From: Chromobotia macracanthus
Lineage: Eukaryota > Chordata > Actinopteri > Cypriniformes > Botiidae
DNA: 64,000 nucleotides
Direction: 5' to 3'
NCBI GenBank assembly: GCA_036877525.1
Contig: JAZGTH010000062.1
Location: forward strand, 9,670,501-9,734,500
Positions within the stretch are counted from its first letter, which is position 1. Every line of letters begins with the position of its first letter. The position numbers were made by a program, and so were the translations under genes. The notes beneath the pieces were generated by a model. That model did not search any database and was not told the DNA's origin. It saw only the letters and a list, made by a program, of their open reading frames with translations. Positions 10,028-23,800 of this stretch are shown here, piece after piece.

Positions 10028-13000
10028 CACCTTTGATCAGTCATATGTAGTCTTTATATATACAAACATATCCTGTCTTTCTCTTCACTATTTCCGTTGC
10101 GTTAACTTTCTTTGCCCTCCCGGTCGAAGATGCCATCTCTCTCGCAGCCCCACTAAGAGCGTTTGTTTCATTCACAGGCAAAGCATTTCTGAACCCTTGA
10201 TCTTGGTTGCTATGGTGAGTGGGATAAAAGCGAGAACACTGGTCGCATTAAGCTATATGTTTGTGCACTGGAGTCGAGATGAAAGAGCCACAGTCAAGCC
10301 AAGACCAACTACCAATGCGCCAAACTCACCAGCAGAATTCGTGTATGTCTATAGAAAAACAGAATGTATATAGATAAAGTAACCGGAATCAACACAATCA
10401 TAAAGATTACATCCACACGCATGCCAGACGTACGAAGGAAATGTTTGTGACCAGCAGGTGTCGCACTTAGTCACGAAGGTAAAAGCGAGTATGTCCGTGA
10501 TTATTGATTTATTTTTGAAGAGCAGTACAGAGTACTTATATCGAAAGCCGATACCTGTTGAAATCATTAGGCTAAAGTCAACTCTGTAAAATTCACTTAT
10601 TCAAAAGATACGAATGCACTTGTTATTATTTATCAAAGTAACAATTTAGTGCAAAATCGCTTTTAAAAATCAGGCTATAGGTAATGCATTTTTAACTTAA
10701 AAGTAAGTCTGACTTGATTGATCATTGTAGCAGCATTTTTTAAAGAAAAGGTTTCGACGTGAAAAGTTCATAAATTAAACTATAAGCAGTCACGTTATTA
10801 TATTTAAGCGAATATTTTTATGCTGAAATGACAATATTTAAATACATCAAAACATTATTCACACCTTAGCCAAAATGTATAAAAATAAATCATAAGCGTG
10901 TGCATATCACGCGCAGATACTGGAATAATTTAAAGACTTTCCAGGACAAAAAAAACACAATGAAGAAAGTTAACTGAATTAAATTATTATTGGTTATGAC
11001 AATTAAAAAGTGATTTTTAAACAGATATTCTGTTGTTTTAATTTAATGTATTTGTTTGTTCTGAAGAAGGACATCAGGTTATATGTAACATGAAAATACT
11101 GCTGGATTGCCATTCATTTGGAAAAATGAACAACAACAAAGCGCTTCAAAGCGCTAAGCTCAAGTCTTACAGCGCGAAATTGTAGGCCTTGCCGTCCCCC
11201 CAAAGAGAGGATGCGATGTGCCTTTATTTTCTTTTCATTCAGGGGTATAAAATATCTTAATAGGATAATACATGTGTATGTTGCCGTTAATAAAATAAAA
11301 ACTAAATGACATTAAATGTATTATTGTTGTTGTTGTAACAGTTTTAGATTAATTTAAAGTATCACTTTTTCTAAAATGAACAGAAGGGATTGGCTAACAA
11401 ATATCACTGTAGTTCTTTAATATAGCCAATCGTGAGCTTAAATTTTGATACATAGGATAAAATGATCTACTTTTACCAAAAATATGCTTTAAAATATTCC
11501 TGAAATATGCTTTTTGATATTCTTGAATTTATAATCAAACTACGCATTGCTGTCTCTCTCTCTTTAAAGTAAATGTAAAATGTCTTTAATGTAAATGAGG
11601 AAGAATAATCGACTGAATGACGTTATTTCATAATTTGTGACTGCCAATGATATTATTTTATATGCTTGCTCTATACATGGAAGCCCATGGTGTGCGTCAC
11701 GTCGTTTCGCCTTGTTTATTGCACTGCTCCCCTGTGCGTAATTCCCCGCAGCACCGGCCCAGGAGGCGCGCAGCTCATGACCGGAATGACGAGAAATGTT
11801 TCTGTGTCTTCATTATTCCTAAACATTCTATACAGCCCGTTATTGATTGTGCTTTCCCCTTTGGAAATCAATGTCTGTCCATCTGTCTATCTGTCTGTCT
11901 TTTTAATATTATGTCTTTATTTCATTTAGGCCTATTTCACTTATATCAGACTGTGAGTGCAGCTGGTTATGAACTCTAGTCATCTGTTTGTGTGTGTGTG
12001 TGTGTCAGACAGTTCTCTCTTAACTGTCCCATGTGGACTAACAGTATTATCACTTGGACATCTTATAACACGCACTGCACAGCTCATTGCTACAATAATC
12101 TCCCACTGTGCCATTATGGGTCAGACAGCACTTCAATGAAACACTTCATTCTACATACATGTTTTATACATGTTAGGAGTATCTGATATTCCATCGTAAT
12201 TATGCATCAACATATTAATCTGATAAAAAAGTTGTGTGAGCTCTGTGATGTGCCATTTATAATGTATCCACTATGTGTTGGCTGAAGTGGCGCCCTGTGT
12301 ATTTTTGTTTGTCAAACAGCACCGTTAATTGATGAGTGTGGTGTGTGATACCTTCCTGTTCAGGATTACACTAATAAAACCATTTATTTCCCCAGAGATG
12401 CAAAGCACAAATCACCCCCAATCCCAATCAAATTCAATAACAGGGGAACCACGCACTAGTATCTGAACACGCATCTGTTACTCGTTTTGTGAGAAAAACC
12501 GGTCACCTGCCATTTCAACTCTACTAATTGTTTTTTTTTATAAAAACAAAAATATGTGTGTACGGATAGATACCGGAGTTGAGAGGAGTTAGGTTTTGTT
12601 GACTCTGAGCTGTTGATTTGCTGTTGGTTGCAGAAAATGCAAACCAGTTGAACAAATAAACAAAAAAAAACTTTGAACAAAATGCTTGCTAACTATCTCA
12701 TACCTTACTATTTTAAAAGAAGATAATATGTGGATTAAATGATTTCTTTTATGTTAGAAATTAGTGCATTCGGCTGAGTGAGTGCAAAACACAATAAATC
12801 CACAACAAAGCTACACGAACAGGCTCGATAAATATTGCTTGCAACATGGCACCTGTAATACAGCTGTAATTGTCCTCATGTGTTGTTTTAATGTAGCTGG
12901 GATGAGGCATTTGAATAGGAAAGCAAATGTGGGTCTCTTTATGGCAGTGCACTGCAGTGTGCAGAAACACAAATTTAGCCTGGCTGCTTTCAGTACAATC

Positions 13001-14154
13001 AGGGATAAATGATGGACTCTGTCCTAGGTTGATGGAGTGGTGATGGAGACAGGAACGTTTTATGTAAAAACATCTTGCTTTTGACGCCGCTGGGTACCGA
13101 TGCAAGGTGAAGGTTCATCATAACAAATGCAATGAGATTATTCTCACTGCATGACATTGACTAAGGTTCTCAGAAGAACACAGAGCATACACGCTTTTGT
13201 TTAAAAAGCCTAAGAAAAGGTGTAAAAACATCCTTTTTGTGACCTGTCTATCTTGTGCGTCTTTTAGTATAAGAGGGTGCATTACTCCTTTTCTTGCACA
13301 TCACTCTATAAACAACAAAATTTAGCAACTGTATATAATCCTCTGTTTTTGTATGTGTAGGCATGCATGATTGTTAGAACATAATCTGCACAAATTACAT
13401 TTCTACCCACAGCGGAGCCATTCTTGGTGCTTATATTTGGAAATGGGTTTACATACATCTGTACCATTATTTTGGCATCCTTCTAAACTTCACCAGGTAT
13501 CCAGGTTTTTCCTCTCTTTGCCTCTACCTCCATTTCTCTTCCTCTCAGCCCACTCATGCACACAGCCCGCAGGCTCACAAAAGCAACGTTCACCAGCCTG
13601 CTAGAACAGTCCTGACCTTCTGCCAAACTGCCTACCACACATGACTCAGTACTCAGGCCAGGCACATGGACAGCCCCACAGCAAAAAGCCCCTTAACTTG
13701 GGCAACATGCAATACATCATTCTAAATGCCTCAAGTTCCTGCTCGCTCACTTTTATTAAAATGTGCATGCTGTGGGTGGGTTGCAATGCTTAAGGGCTAA
13801 ATAATGGTCATACTAAGAAAACATATGTGTCTCATGTATAAGGTTGAAAGGTCAACAAGTCTAATTCCTGGTATGCACAAAAATGGCTAAACAGTATGCT
13901 TGCAGTTGATGATAGTGATAGGCGGCCATGACAGAAAGCAAAGAGCATTAAACCCTCCATTTGTTAACAATTATGATCTGTTATTGTGGCGTTTGCATAC
14001 ATTTGAGGTGTATTTGACCTTTCAGTATCATGCTGTTACCCCAGCAGCTAATAGTAGCTAAGTTTTTAGATTATGTCAACTAACAATTAAAAACAGGAAC
14101 AAGTAACAGGTTCACTCCTCAATGCATATAACTAAAAATATGTTCCTGTAGCAC

Positions 14155-14285
14155 TAACAGAGTATGCTGCTAGCAACACCAAGGCCATGGGTCAATTCTC
14201 AGGAAACACACATACAGATAATCATATACTTTAAATGCTGTGCAAGACGCTTCGTATGAAAACGTCTGCCAAATGTAAATGTGAA
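14155..14285 (+). mobile_element. tRNA-derived SINE fragment (plus orientation)
   Basis: A degraded tRNA-like part with a B-box-like run (catgggtcaattctcagg) is followed by a tail resembling the widespread fish SINE end (AAGACGCTTCGTATGAAAACGTCTGCCAAATG). The same tail occurs in the copies at 19.3, 27.2 and 57.0 kb. It is diverged and 5' truncated. Confidence 0.6.
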
Positions 14286-15866
14286 AATATGACCTATGGT
14301 TTAACAAACACCATAAACTGACATAAACTGTTCCGAGCCCAGCAATACATTTTTATTTGCTTGCCTTAACAGAATAAAACATTTTGTGTTTGTATAATTT
14401 AAATTCAAGCATTGGTCACCCACCACAAAAGGAGGTGACAGTTTTTGTGATCAGACAGAAACATGAACTTTATTAGCAAACATGGTAAGCACCTGGACAC
14501 AGGTCCTTTGCATCTTTGACAAAAGGTGAGCTTTGCATTTAGACAAAAGGTGCATCTTGTATTGCATGCTGTAAGAGGAATATTTGTTCAAGATGCATTT
14601 CAGACTGATTCTAACATGACTCTACATTTCTCTTGCAGAAGAGAAGTTTTGACTCTTCCACCTACCTTGGCCCCAGATTCATTCTGCTGCATTGGGACAG
14701 GGGACAGTGTGTCAACATTATGAGCACACACACACAATGCTCCTGTTTTCAGCTTATACTGTTGCTGGAGCATTTAGCCTGCTGGCTATTTTTATTTGAG
14801 AGACTGCAAAAATATGCAAATACTGTTAAAGAGGAAGTGTAAGTTTTTTTTTGCTTGTGCTCTTTGTGAGCAAAAGGCAGAAGGATTTCACTCTATTTGT
14901 GCTTAAAGAAAGACTATAAAAGAATTATAGTCTAGCTGGTAATTACACCTTGATTGAAATGACCAGACTGAAATGTATTGACTAGGTAGAATAAAACCAA
15001 TTTTTTAAAAAGTGGAACATGTAGCCACAGAGAAGATTTAACACTCTTTTATTCTTTCTCTCATCATGGCAGACAGGCTTTACACACAGTGTCAACCGCT
15101 TTGAAAGCACAGGAGAGAGTACAGGGTGAATCTGTAAACCCCTCATGGTGTCAGGAGCACTTTCTGAAGTGATTATGAAAACAGTTCAGATCAAAGGCTT
15201 TGACAACTCTAAGTGCCCGCCAAAACTGAGCCCCTGTAATCGCACAGAGCCCTCCATACAACACAGCTGAAACCCTTCAAGCACCCAGCACAACGCAATG
15301 GCACACTCTCGCATAAACAGATTATCAGGAGACAGGAAATGGTTGGAAAATAAATATGGAATTACAGTTTTCAGACTGAACAGCACTAATATAACCGATG
15401 AGATTAGCAAAACATTTACAGGTTGATATTATCAGCAGCAGGTAGATGAAAAATTGAGAATTAAAAATGAAAAACTCCTCCACAACAGATTGTAAGTTTT
15501 TATGTTTTAAAGAACGTCTTTATATATTACATTTTCCACTATATTCAACATATTTGAATTACTAAATTAAGTCTCATAACTTTCTAAACCCTTCACAAAA
15601 GAAGCCAGAAAAAACAGGAAAAATGGTAGAAAAAGAGAGCGAGCAATAAGTGTGTTGTTCAAGTCAACAAAGTCTTTTATTTTTATATAATTAGGCGCTC
15701 TGCTGTGCGTAACTGCTAGGCAGCATTGTAGCAAATGTCCTCATTGACTCTATTAGCCCTGCGGACAGACGACCATTACATTTAGATCAGTATTTTCCTT
15801 AACACTGTAGGAAAACACAATGCAAGCAAAACAACAACAATAGCGGGATAACTCTTTAAGTTGAAG

Positions 15867-15909
<43 letters not shown>

Positions 15910-18900
15910 CATTACATTGAAAGATGTTGCATATAAGGAACGTGGGTCAGCATTAATATGTTAACTAATGGGCTAGCTGCCACCATTTCCTGTACTTGAT
16001 GTTGTATAGTCATTGATTTATATCTGTTTATAGGTTTTCCTTTTGTTAGATTGTTTACTGTTTTGTGGTACCGTACTGGTGCTAATGTCAAACAATAAAG
16101 TGTGTGACAGCAAGTTCCCTCTGCCTCTTGTTTACGGTGCCACTCAGCGCCTCTCGGAATAACCACTTGGTACAGTCTTCTCTGGATCACTTCCAGAAAC
16201 TTCGTGTTCTGAGTGGCCCAGTCTCTGAAGAGCAGCCAACAAATGGGCCTTTCAATGTGGGCAGCAAATGGGGTGGGCCAGCCAACCACTCGGAGAAACT
16301 TCTTGTATCACCAGACACAAAGACTGAATTCGTTTTTATGTGCCAGCTCAGTGGATTACAATGAGACTTCCTGTGCACTTAACTATGAGACAACATGCAC
16401 ACACAGAAAAATGTCTGACAGGTATTGTACAGGCTTTTCTCTTAACAGAATCTATAAAACCATGGAAGTTAAAATCTAAAACTATTTGGAAAAACACAGT
16501 CTGTTTGTTCAATCATGTAAATTATTCTCTGAACGGAGAACCCACAACAGTTATAGGCCACATGATAAACAAGATTAAAATACATTCTTGAAAAATGATC
16601 AAAATAAACATTAAGCATTATGGAGACAGTGCCAAAAATTGGTTTTTACATGCTGAAAATTCTTTTCTTTTTTATCATGCATAGGGGAGCTAAACATCCA
16701 AGTGTTTTGGCCTTTTTTACAGTATGTTTAATATTTTGTAAGCCATTTATGCTGAAAGATGTTATTGAAAGAGCTAGACAAGCTTTCCGACATCTCTTTC
16801 TACACTCTTTCTACAGAATCTCCCACTGATTCTAGTCTCTTGTGAATAATCATCTAACACCACTGCACTCAACTGCTCAAACTGCAGACCTGCTCGATAC
16901 TGTCTCATACTAAGTGTGTGAGTGTTTATTCTTTTGACAGCTTGGTCACTGAGAACTGCAGGCTCTATCGATTGTCTGACCATTATGAGTGACCAGCTGA
17001 GTGAACATAGCCACAGATTCCATTAATGCCGATCAAAACATCTGTCCTCTCTTTAACGAACAGCCATCGAGTGACCAGACCTGCTCATTGACCCATAATA
17101 TTCACCACAGGCCAGTTGCGTTAAGATAACTACCTCCAGCTGTGAGACGTTTAATCGACTGCCACCGATCCACCTGTGCTCATGAAAAATGGTCAGGCTT
17201 GCCTTTAGAAGGTCAGATGTGAATTTTGCATTGAAATGCATTTCATATCTGATGGTTTAGCAAATGTCCGTATGCAGAACAGTTGGCAGGTGTGTCTGCC
17301 AGTACAATCTCACTGATGATACAGTTTACACTAGTCTGTGAGTGAAACTGCTCACCTCCTGTTGCGCTATTAGAAAGAACAGCTTTCAGTTCAGAGCCTC
17401 ACACCACCCTGGTATGTGTGTGAGAAAGACAGACAGTGTGAAAGGCAGGCAGAGGGGAGGAGATAAAAAAGGCCAATGATCAGCGAGTGAATGAAGCGGT
17501 CCTCTGGTCAGTCCTCTGAGGGGAAACACCCTGCAGAGGACAGTGTGGAAATGAACTCGATGAGGCGGTGAGTGCTTGACCCTGTGTCTGTCCTCACGCA
17601 ACCATTGCCACTCTCACGGCTGACTGACACAGACTGCATCCTTCCTGCAATGAGTCACTTCCTGTCTGTTACCATTACCTTATCTAGACAATTCAAAGGT
17701 AGTATGTCTGGATGCAAACGCACCAAATAACACATTCTGTTACTCTATCACCAAATCCTTTTCTTACATTCAGATTTCATTCAAATTTATTTAATGAAAA
17801 TCTGTCTTTCTTTGTGCTAACAGACACCACATGAGCCTAGCTGCATGAGAAATATGTGAAAGCTAAGAGCTTGTGGTTGCTCAGTGGAGAATACTGAGAG
17901 TTGAGCTCCAGGGATTGGACCCTTGTGGAAGAGATGAAGAAACAGGGAAAAGAGCAGAACCAGATTGCAGGAGAAGGCAGTGCCTTTGAAGGTTGTGGGT
18001 AGCAGGTTTCTTCCCTGCACCATTGCAGGGTACTCAGGTGTGGGCCCCTACCGGCACAGGTGGTACTGTTCATTTCAATTTAGCTCAAATCTACACTTGA
18101 AATAGTGTGCCTGTCATAAGCAATCTGTGGCTCAGGATAGAGCGCTGCCTCGGTCGAGGGGTGGTGAGGAGCGGGGGTGTCAGTGCAGACTATGTTGAGT
18201 TCAGAGGAAGAGGCTACTGCCATATGCCCTCCCAGCAACCTCCTCCCCCTACTTTTGCTGTTCCTTTACTCTACCAAGCATATGTTCACCACAGGTCCAC
18301 TCATCCAGAACAGCACAAAGAGAGGTCAAAGCAGTCAACAAGTTATTTACTACAGGGGAGCTGCTGCGCCTCACACACCCCATCTGCTTTCAGAGATGAG
18401 ACCACATCCCCCCATTATGTAACACAAGAACATTTTTTCTTACCCTTCCAACAAAGGTCTAACAAACCCCTGTAGCTTTTCCATGATTCCGCTTTATTTC
18501 AGGGCTGGAACTCATGGGCATCAGTAAAGCCACCGATCAACACCTTCTGTGCTAAAGGTCTCAATAAATGTAAACATTCACATTAGAACCAAACACAGAG
18601 ATTTCACCTAATTCAAGTGCAAACACTGAAGTAGTACAGAAAATGCAACTTCAGTAAAAGTGATACTGTAATTATTCAAAGATATTGAGCAGCTCTTCCA
18701 ATAACTCAGAATCAGTGGTATTGTCTAATTAGATTGTTTTATTTACCATTTTCAGTTCTGTTAATTTTACCAATTTAAAACGATGTTTGGGGCAGATATC
18801 AGGGCATCTCACTTGGGGTATTAACCACTTGCACAAACCAAGCTTCAAAAATGTTTCTATAAAAGTTAAAGCTTCATAAGCGCTGAAGCATAGTCAAATT

Positions 18901-19267
18901 TAGTTGTTAGAAAAATGCATTAGCTTTATTCAGGAGCCTCACTAGACAAGGGTTAAGGGACTGTAGTCTTTCCTGAATAACATTTTCCAAGTAGCCAACT
19001 TCTGTTCCTCTCGCACAAAATAAAATGTGCTCTCACTGACAGTGACAACTGAAATTTTACTTGGTCCATTAAAGCTGCAATCTGTAACTTTTGCCTCTTT
19101 GACATCTCTGTTTGACACATAAAACTGCAAGTTACTTGCAGAGTTTTGTTTGAATTAGTGTGAATGACAAGTTTAAATTCCAAGCAACTGCTGTAAGAAT
19201 ACACAGTTTCAATGTACTTAAAGGTGTCTGTTAGTGTAATTGTATATTTAAGTATTGAGTAATGGTA
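14286..19267. other. Non-coding stretch, no gene seen
   Basis: Only short ORFs without domain signatures. It contains an octamer (ATGCAAAT, 14814-14821) and a (TA)n run (15870-15907). The segment 16130-16300 and the more GC-balanced segment 17390-18480 show ORF overlap on both strands but no family resemblance. Confidence 0.55.
15870..15907. repeat. (TA)n microsatellite
   Basis: About 19 uninterrupted TA units. Confidence 0.98.
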
Positions 19268-19421
19268 CATTTACATTTTACATTCATGCATTTGGCAGAC
19301 GCTTTTAAGCAACTTACAGTACATTCAAGTTATACATTGTCAGTACATATGCTCCCCTGGGATTCAAACCCACAACCTTTGCGCTGCTAACCCAATGCTC
19401 TACCAACTGAGATGCAAGAGT
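19268..19421 (-). mobile_element. tRNA-derived SINE (minus orientation)
   Basis: Read on the minus strand, it starts with a tRNA-like A-box segment (CTCAGTTGGTAGAGC, about 19398-19412). A B-box (GGTTTGAATCCC, 19359-19370) follows, then a tail AAGTTGCTTAAAAGCGTCTGCCAAATG. The order A box, B box, conserved tail identifies a Pol III SINE of the abundant teleost type. It lies 14 bp from the end of the Tc1-like element at 19436. Confidence 0.75.
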
Positions 19422-19435
19422 AATAACAACATGTA

Positions 19436-20866
19436 CAACCCCAAAGCAGAAAAAGTTGGGACAGTATGGAAAACACAAAAAAGTAGTGATTTCTAAATTT
19501 ACTTTGACTTGTATTTCATTGCAGACAATACAACAGCACATTATTTAATGCGTTCATGATTTTAGTTTTTTTCTTCAAAAAACAAATTCCTATTTTGGTT
19601 CTTGCAACACATTTCAAAAAAAAGTTGGAACAGTAAAGCATTTACCACTTTGTAATGTTGCCATTCCTTTTCAAAACACTTAAAAGACGTTTAGGGACTG
19701 AAGACACCAAGTGAAGTGTTTCAGGTGTAATTTTGTCCCATTTTTGCTGCAAACAAGTCTTAAGGTGGGCAACAGTATGGGGTCCTAGTTGTCGCATTTT
19801 GCGCCTCAAAATGCACCACACATTCTCTATTGGAGACAGGTCGGGACTGCAGGCAGGCCAGTCAATACCTGTATCCTCTTCCTCCGCAGCCAGGACTTTG
19901 TAATGTGTGCAGAATGTGGTTTTGCATTATCTTGTTGAAATATGCATGGACGTCCCTGGAAAAGATGTCTTCTTGAAGGCAGCATATTGTGCTCCAAAAT
20001 CTCTATGTACTTTTCAGCATTAATGGTGATTTATCTGGTGATTTAATACTGATTTATCTGACCACAGTACACGTTTCCACTGTGTGATGGTCCATCCCAG
20101 ATGCCTCCGAGCCCAGAGAAGTCGACGGCGCTTCTGGACACTGTTAACATAGGGCTTCCTTGTGGCACAGTACAGTTAACTGGCATTTGTGGATGCAACT
20201 ACGTATTGTGGTACTTGACAAAGGGTTGCCAAAGTAGTCCTGAGCCCATGTGGTGATATTGCTTATAGATGAATGATGATTCTTGATGCAGTGCCGCCTG
20301 AGGGATCGGAGAGCACGGTTGTTCAGCTTAGGCTTGCGCCCTTGTCCTTTACGCACTGAAATTCCTTCACATTCCTTGAATCTGTTAATTATGTTATGCA
20401 CTATTGAAGGTGAAATAAGCAAATGTCTTCCTATCTTTCTTTGAGGAACATTGTTTTTAAACATTTCAATAATTTTCTCACGTATTTGTTGGCAAACTGG
20501 CGATCCTCTGCCCATCTTTGCTCCTAAAGGACTAGGCCTTTCTTGGATGCTGCTTTTGTACCAAATCATAATTACAATCACCTGTTGACATCACCTGTTT
20601 CAAATCACATCATTATTTAACCAATTTACCCGTTTACTAACCCTAAATTGCTCCTGTTCCAACTTTTTGTGAAATGTGTTGCAAGAACCAAAATAGGAAT
20701 TTTGTTTTTTTGAAGAAAAAACAATAAAAATCATGAGGAACACATTAAATAATGTGCTGTTGTATTGTCTGCAATGAAATACAAGTCAAAGTAAATTTAG
20801 AAATCACTACTTTCTTTTTTTATTTGTGTTTTCCATACTGTCCCAACTTTTTCTGATTTGGGGTTG
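19436..20866 (-). mobile_element. Tc1/mariner-superfamily transposon with about 200-bp terminal inverted repeats
   Basis: Both ends are present: caacccc... at 19436 and ...ggggttg ending 20866, each flanked by TA (19434-19435 and 20867-20868), the target duplication of Tc1/mariner elements. The inverted repeats span 19436-19633 and 20654-20866 and are highly similar, including the shared block with GTTGGAACAG and TTCTTGCAACACATTTCA. The interior encodes a decayed transposase on the minus strand, listed separately. At 1.43 kb it is close to full size for this group but lacks part of the coding centre. It is a common type of fish repeat and probably inactive. Confidence 0.9.
19690..20515 (-). 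pseudogene. Degenerate Tc1-like transposase (DDE/DD34E)
   Basis: The minus-strand reading begins MGRGSPVCQQIREKI (about 20515) with a helix-turn-helix segment (QRKIGRHLLISPSIVHNII) and a basic linker (GRKPKLNNR). Near 20150 the open frame ends and continues in another frame as RKPYVNSVQKRRRLLWAR, so there is a frameshift. The three catalytic positions can still be seen: the first Asp in VLWSDK (about 20055), the second in QQDNAKPHSAH (about 19940) and the Glu in DLSPIENVW (about 19830). The segment between WSDK and the NMLPS region is shortened, consistent with an internal deletion of roughly 60 residues. Frameshifts and the deletion make it non-functional. Confidence 0.85.
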
Positions 20867-23800
20867 TACTTACTACAGGGTTAGGGTTAGATTAGTCTGA
20901 TTAAGGGTTAGTAGCATGTAATTATGCATAATTAAATGTTATTGCTATAGTATGTACATACAGTAAGTATTGTACTTACTATATAATAGTAAGTTAGAAG
21001 TGTTACCAAACAAGCTATAGGTGCTCTACTGTCCTTAGCACCCACACACGCAATAGTGTATAGCATGGTCTTCTTTCTGTTTACAGATGTGACAACCACA
21101 CAGAAGAATGAAGTCAAACTAACCAAATCAGAACAGACAGTTCAAATTACAAACCATTGTTAAAAGCTTATTGCTGCAAAAAAAGTAAGGTAAGGAGAGA
21201 ATTTTTCATTTTTAACCAAAACGGAATGCAGCACCTTAGCATCACCCTTGGTTATATTTGAGAGTTAAAAGCTTGAGAGTTTAATTATCAATACTTTAAT
21301 TACTATACCATTCAGTGTCCAGCTCACCCTGCAATCTTTGTCTTGGATAGCTGAGGGAGTTTCTGTAAATGGCCCAGAAGAGGCAGCATCTATAGATGAT
21401 GGGGCAGAGGATGGACAGATCAGAGAAAGTAATGCAATCCTGGAAGTGTTTCTTTGTCAGAAAGCAGGTGTTTTTAAGCAGTGTTGTTCTAGCCTGAGGC
21501 TACAGCCCAATGGATCATGTTGAACTCTTTCAGGGGAGGAAAAGAAAACATGGCAGGCTTCAATGAATGCAGATGCACCTCTTGTATCTCACAGGCATTT
21601 CAATGTGGCTTGGAAATGTAGTCGCCCTCAAGGAGCATGTGTCTGGTGTGGGAACCTCTAAATAATAAATGTCCAAGTGTGAGGTGTTAGTTTTTCTTAG
21701 TGAGTGTAGAAAACTGATAAAATATTTAATTGAAGACTCTTCAAAATAATCTAGATGGTTTGCTATTTCATTATATTTTAAATTAAAATGGAAAGACATC
21801 TGTACATACTGGTGTACCATTACTGGTTTTCTCATCCAGAAGTTTTGAAAACATCACTGGCATCTCCACAGTCAGCAAATGAGGAGCCAGACATGGCTTA
21901 GTATACCATTGCTATAGAGGATTACACCAAAGTGCCCTCTTTGGACTAAGTGTCTTGCCCAATGAGCTGCCAACCTGGCCAGCTATCTCAGAGAATCCTC
22001 TCAAGAAGGTGGTATTCTCTCTAGGCTAACATGTGTTTCTGTGCTTGGTACACTGCCCACATCTATGCAGACTGTGCCAGGGGTCATGTTTTTGTGACAG
22101 GATGAGGCTGCAGGAATGCTGGGAGATTGTCTATCTTTCATCCCCAGGCTTTAAATAAAGCTGAAATTAAGTTTTCAGCTGGTTTCTCACTCACTTGCAT
22201 GAATTTTGAGCAATGACTCCTTGCCTGCAGCATCAGCAGGGAGTTTTTTTTAAAGACTCCAGAATTGCAAATGCAAAAATGCACATATGCAAAAAGACAC
22301 ACACACAAAACACTTGCTTTCGTTTTTTGCTTTTATACACGCACAGATACACAGGCACGCAAGCCACACAGACATGCGAGTCTGCAGGCAGAGGACCCGC
22401 TACAATAACTTTTATGCACATTTGGCAAAAGATAGTTTATTCTCAAACTGTCTCAATGATCACCCTTTGTCATGCCTACTATCTCAATGATGTGTGCGCG
22501 CTCCTTTATGATTAAAGTCCTCAATAGCTTGTCTCATATCCACAAGTCTTCAATGTTATTCACTTATTTGTCCTAATGAGTAAAGTTGGTCTGCAGTCTT
22601 TGTTAAATTGCTCATCAAGACCCACATCATCTGTGCATTCATACTTCATGCCTGTAAAGCTGTAGAGAAGAAAAAAGTGTTGAAGAGCTGAACTGACAGG
22701 ATTAATGGACGGAGAGCTGAGTGCTGCAATTACACCCTTCAGTGAAGGACATTTTTCATTTTTTGGGCTTCCTCATCTCTGGCTGCCTCTCTTGTGGGAG
22801 AGGGTGCAGTCTTAGCAGTTTGTTTGTTTTAATTATTTTTCCATATGCAAATGTGGTTTTATTTAATTGCGATGAAGCAAGCAAAGAGCATGGAGAAGAA
22901 AAAGGGGAGAACAAACTCATTACTGATTCCTCAGCCATCTTTCTGGAAGCCATTGCCAGTATGTGGCGTAATCCATCTTTCCCATGCATTAACTTCAGTG
23001 CAGACAGTAGGAGAAGTGTTAATACCTCCTCACAACATCAATCAGTGAGAGACAGAGAGAAAGAGAAAGATTCCAGAACCTCAGAATTAGTTTTTTTGGG
23101 TGTGAGGGGGCTTTTTGACAGATACCACTCAGTATTTTTATTGCCTGGAAATGAGGACTAAAGGTTATTGTAATGAGACAGGTTAAAATAAGCTGTGCAG
23201 GATACCAGAAGCCTTTCGCCAAACCATCCTCATTTATTCTGCGGGCCTGAAATAATCTGCAGGGAGTTTCCAATAATGCCCTCTTGAAAGGATTAGTGTG
23301 ATTGTATGTGTGGGTGTGTGTTTGAATGTGTGTGTGTCCTTGTGATTGAAGCTCTTCACAGCTCCTTTCAAGTGTACAATATGCCTGGCACTAAGGAGAG
23401 ATGAGACATAAACATTGCAGAATAAAGAAAAGTGCATTATCAAACCCTGCCTTCACAATGGAGAATCTAATTGCCCATGGCTCTGTTCTGGGAGTGTATT
23501 TGAGTGAAATCGACTGAAACTCACCAAAAAGTAGAAATTTCTTAACAGGTTTAATTGTTTATTGGTCATGTGCGCAGACTGATTGGACTTCACCATGGTG
23601 GGTGGAGCTAAGGGAATTCCACAAGATGAGTGACATCTTTTTTAGCCTGTCAGGCTGCAATCCGCCCATACAGAGACAGACAGATCAGACAGACAGGCTT
23701 CCCTGATGGTTTATTGGAGGTGTTGATGAACGCATGACGTGCTCATTAATGTTTAAGAGTATTTATGAACGACATGACATAAAAAGGGGATAAAAGCAAG

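Larger units (their letters stand above)
7931..14154. other. Upstream flank of pou3f3: no coding gene seen
   Basis: AT-rich sequence with short, unrelated ORFs. Perfect octamers lie at 9376-9383 (ATTTGCAT) and 10020-10027 (ATGCAAAT), 2.3 and 3 kb upstream of the start codon. A (TG)n run is at about 11988-12004. The segment 10100-10300 is less AT-rich and carries plus-strand splice-like signals (acceptor ending 10177, donor GTGAGT at 10215). These would bound only 37 bp and are not convincing as an exon. Confidence 0.55.

Noticed and set aside
10178..10214. Plus-strand mini-exon (acceptor TTCACAG, donor GTGAGT) as part of a divergent lncRNA
   Set aside because: It is only 37 bp with a weak polypyrimidine tract and no companion exons. 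Such signals are frequent by chance.
20144..20581. 145-codon ORF as a host gene
   Set aside because: It encodes the helix-turn-helix end of a Tc1-like transposase inside an element with both terminal inverted repeats.
20878..20912. Interstitial telomeric repeat (AGGGTTAGGGTTAG)
   Set aside because: Only about two TTAGGG units occur in a degenerate run. This is common in fish repeats and gives no evidence of a telomere fusion.
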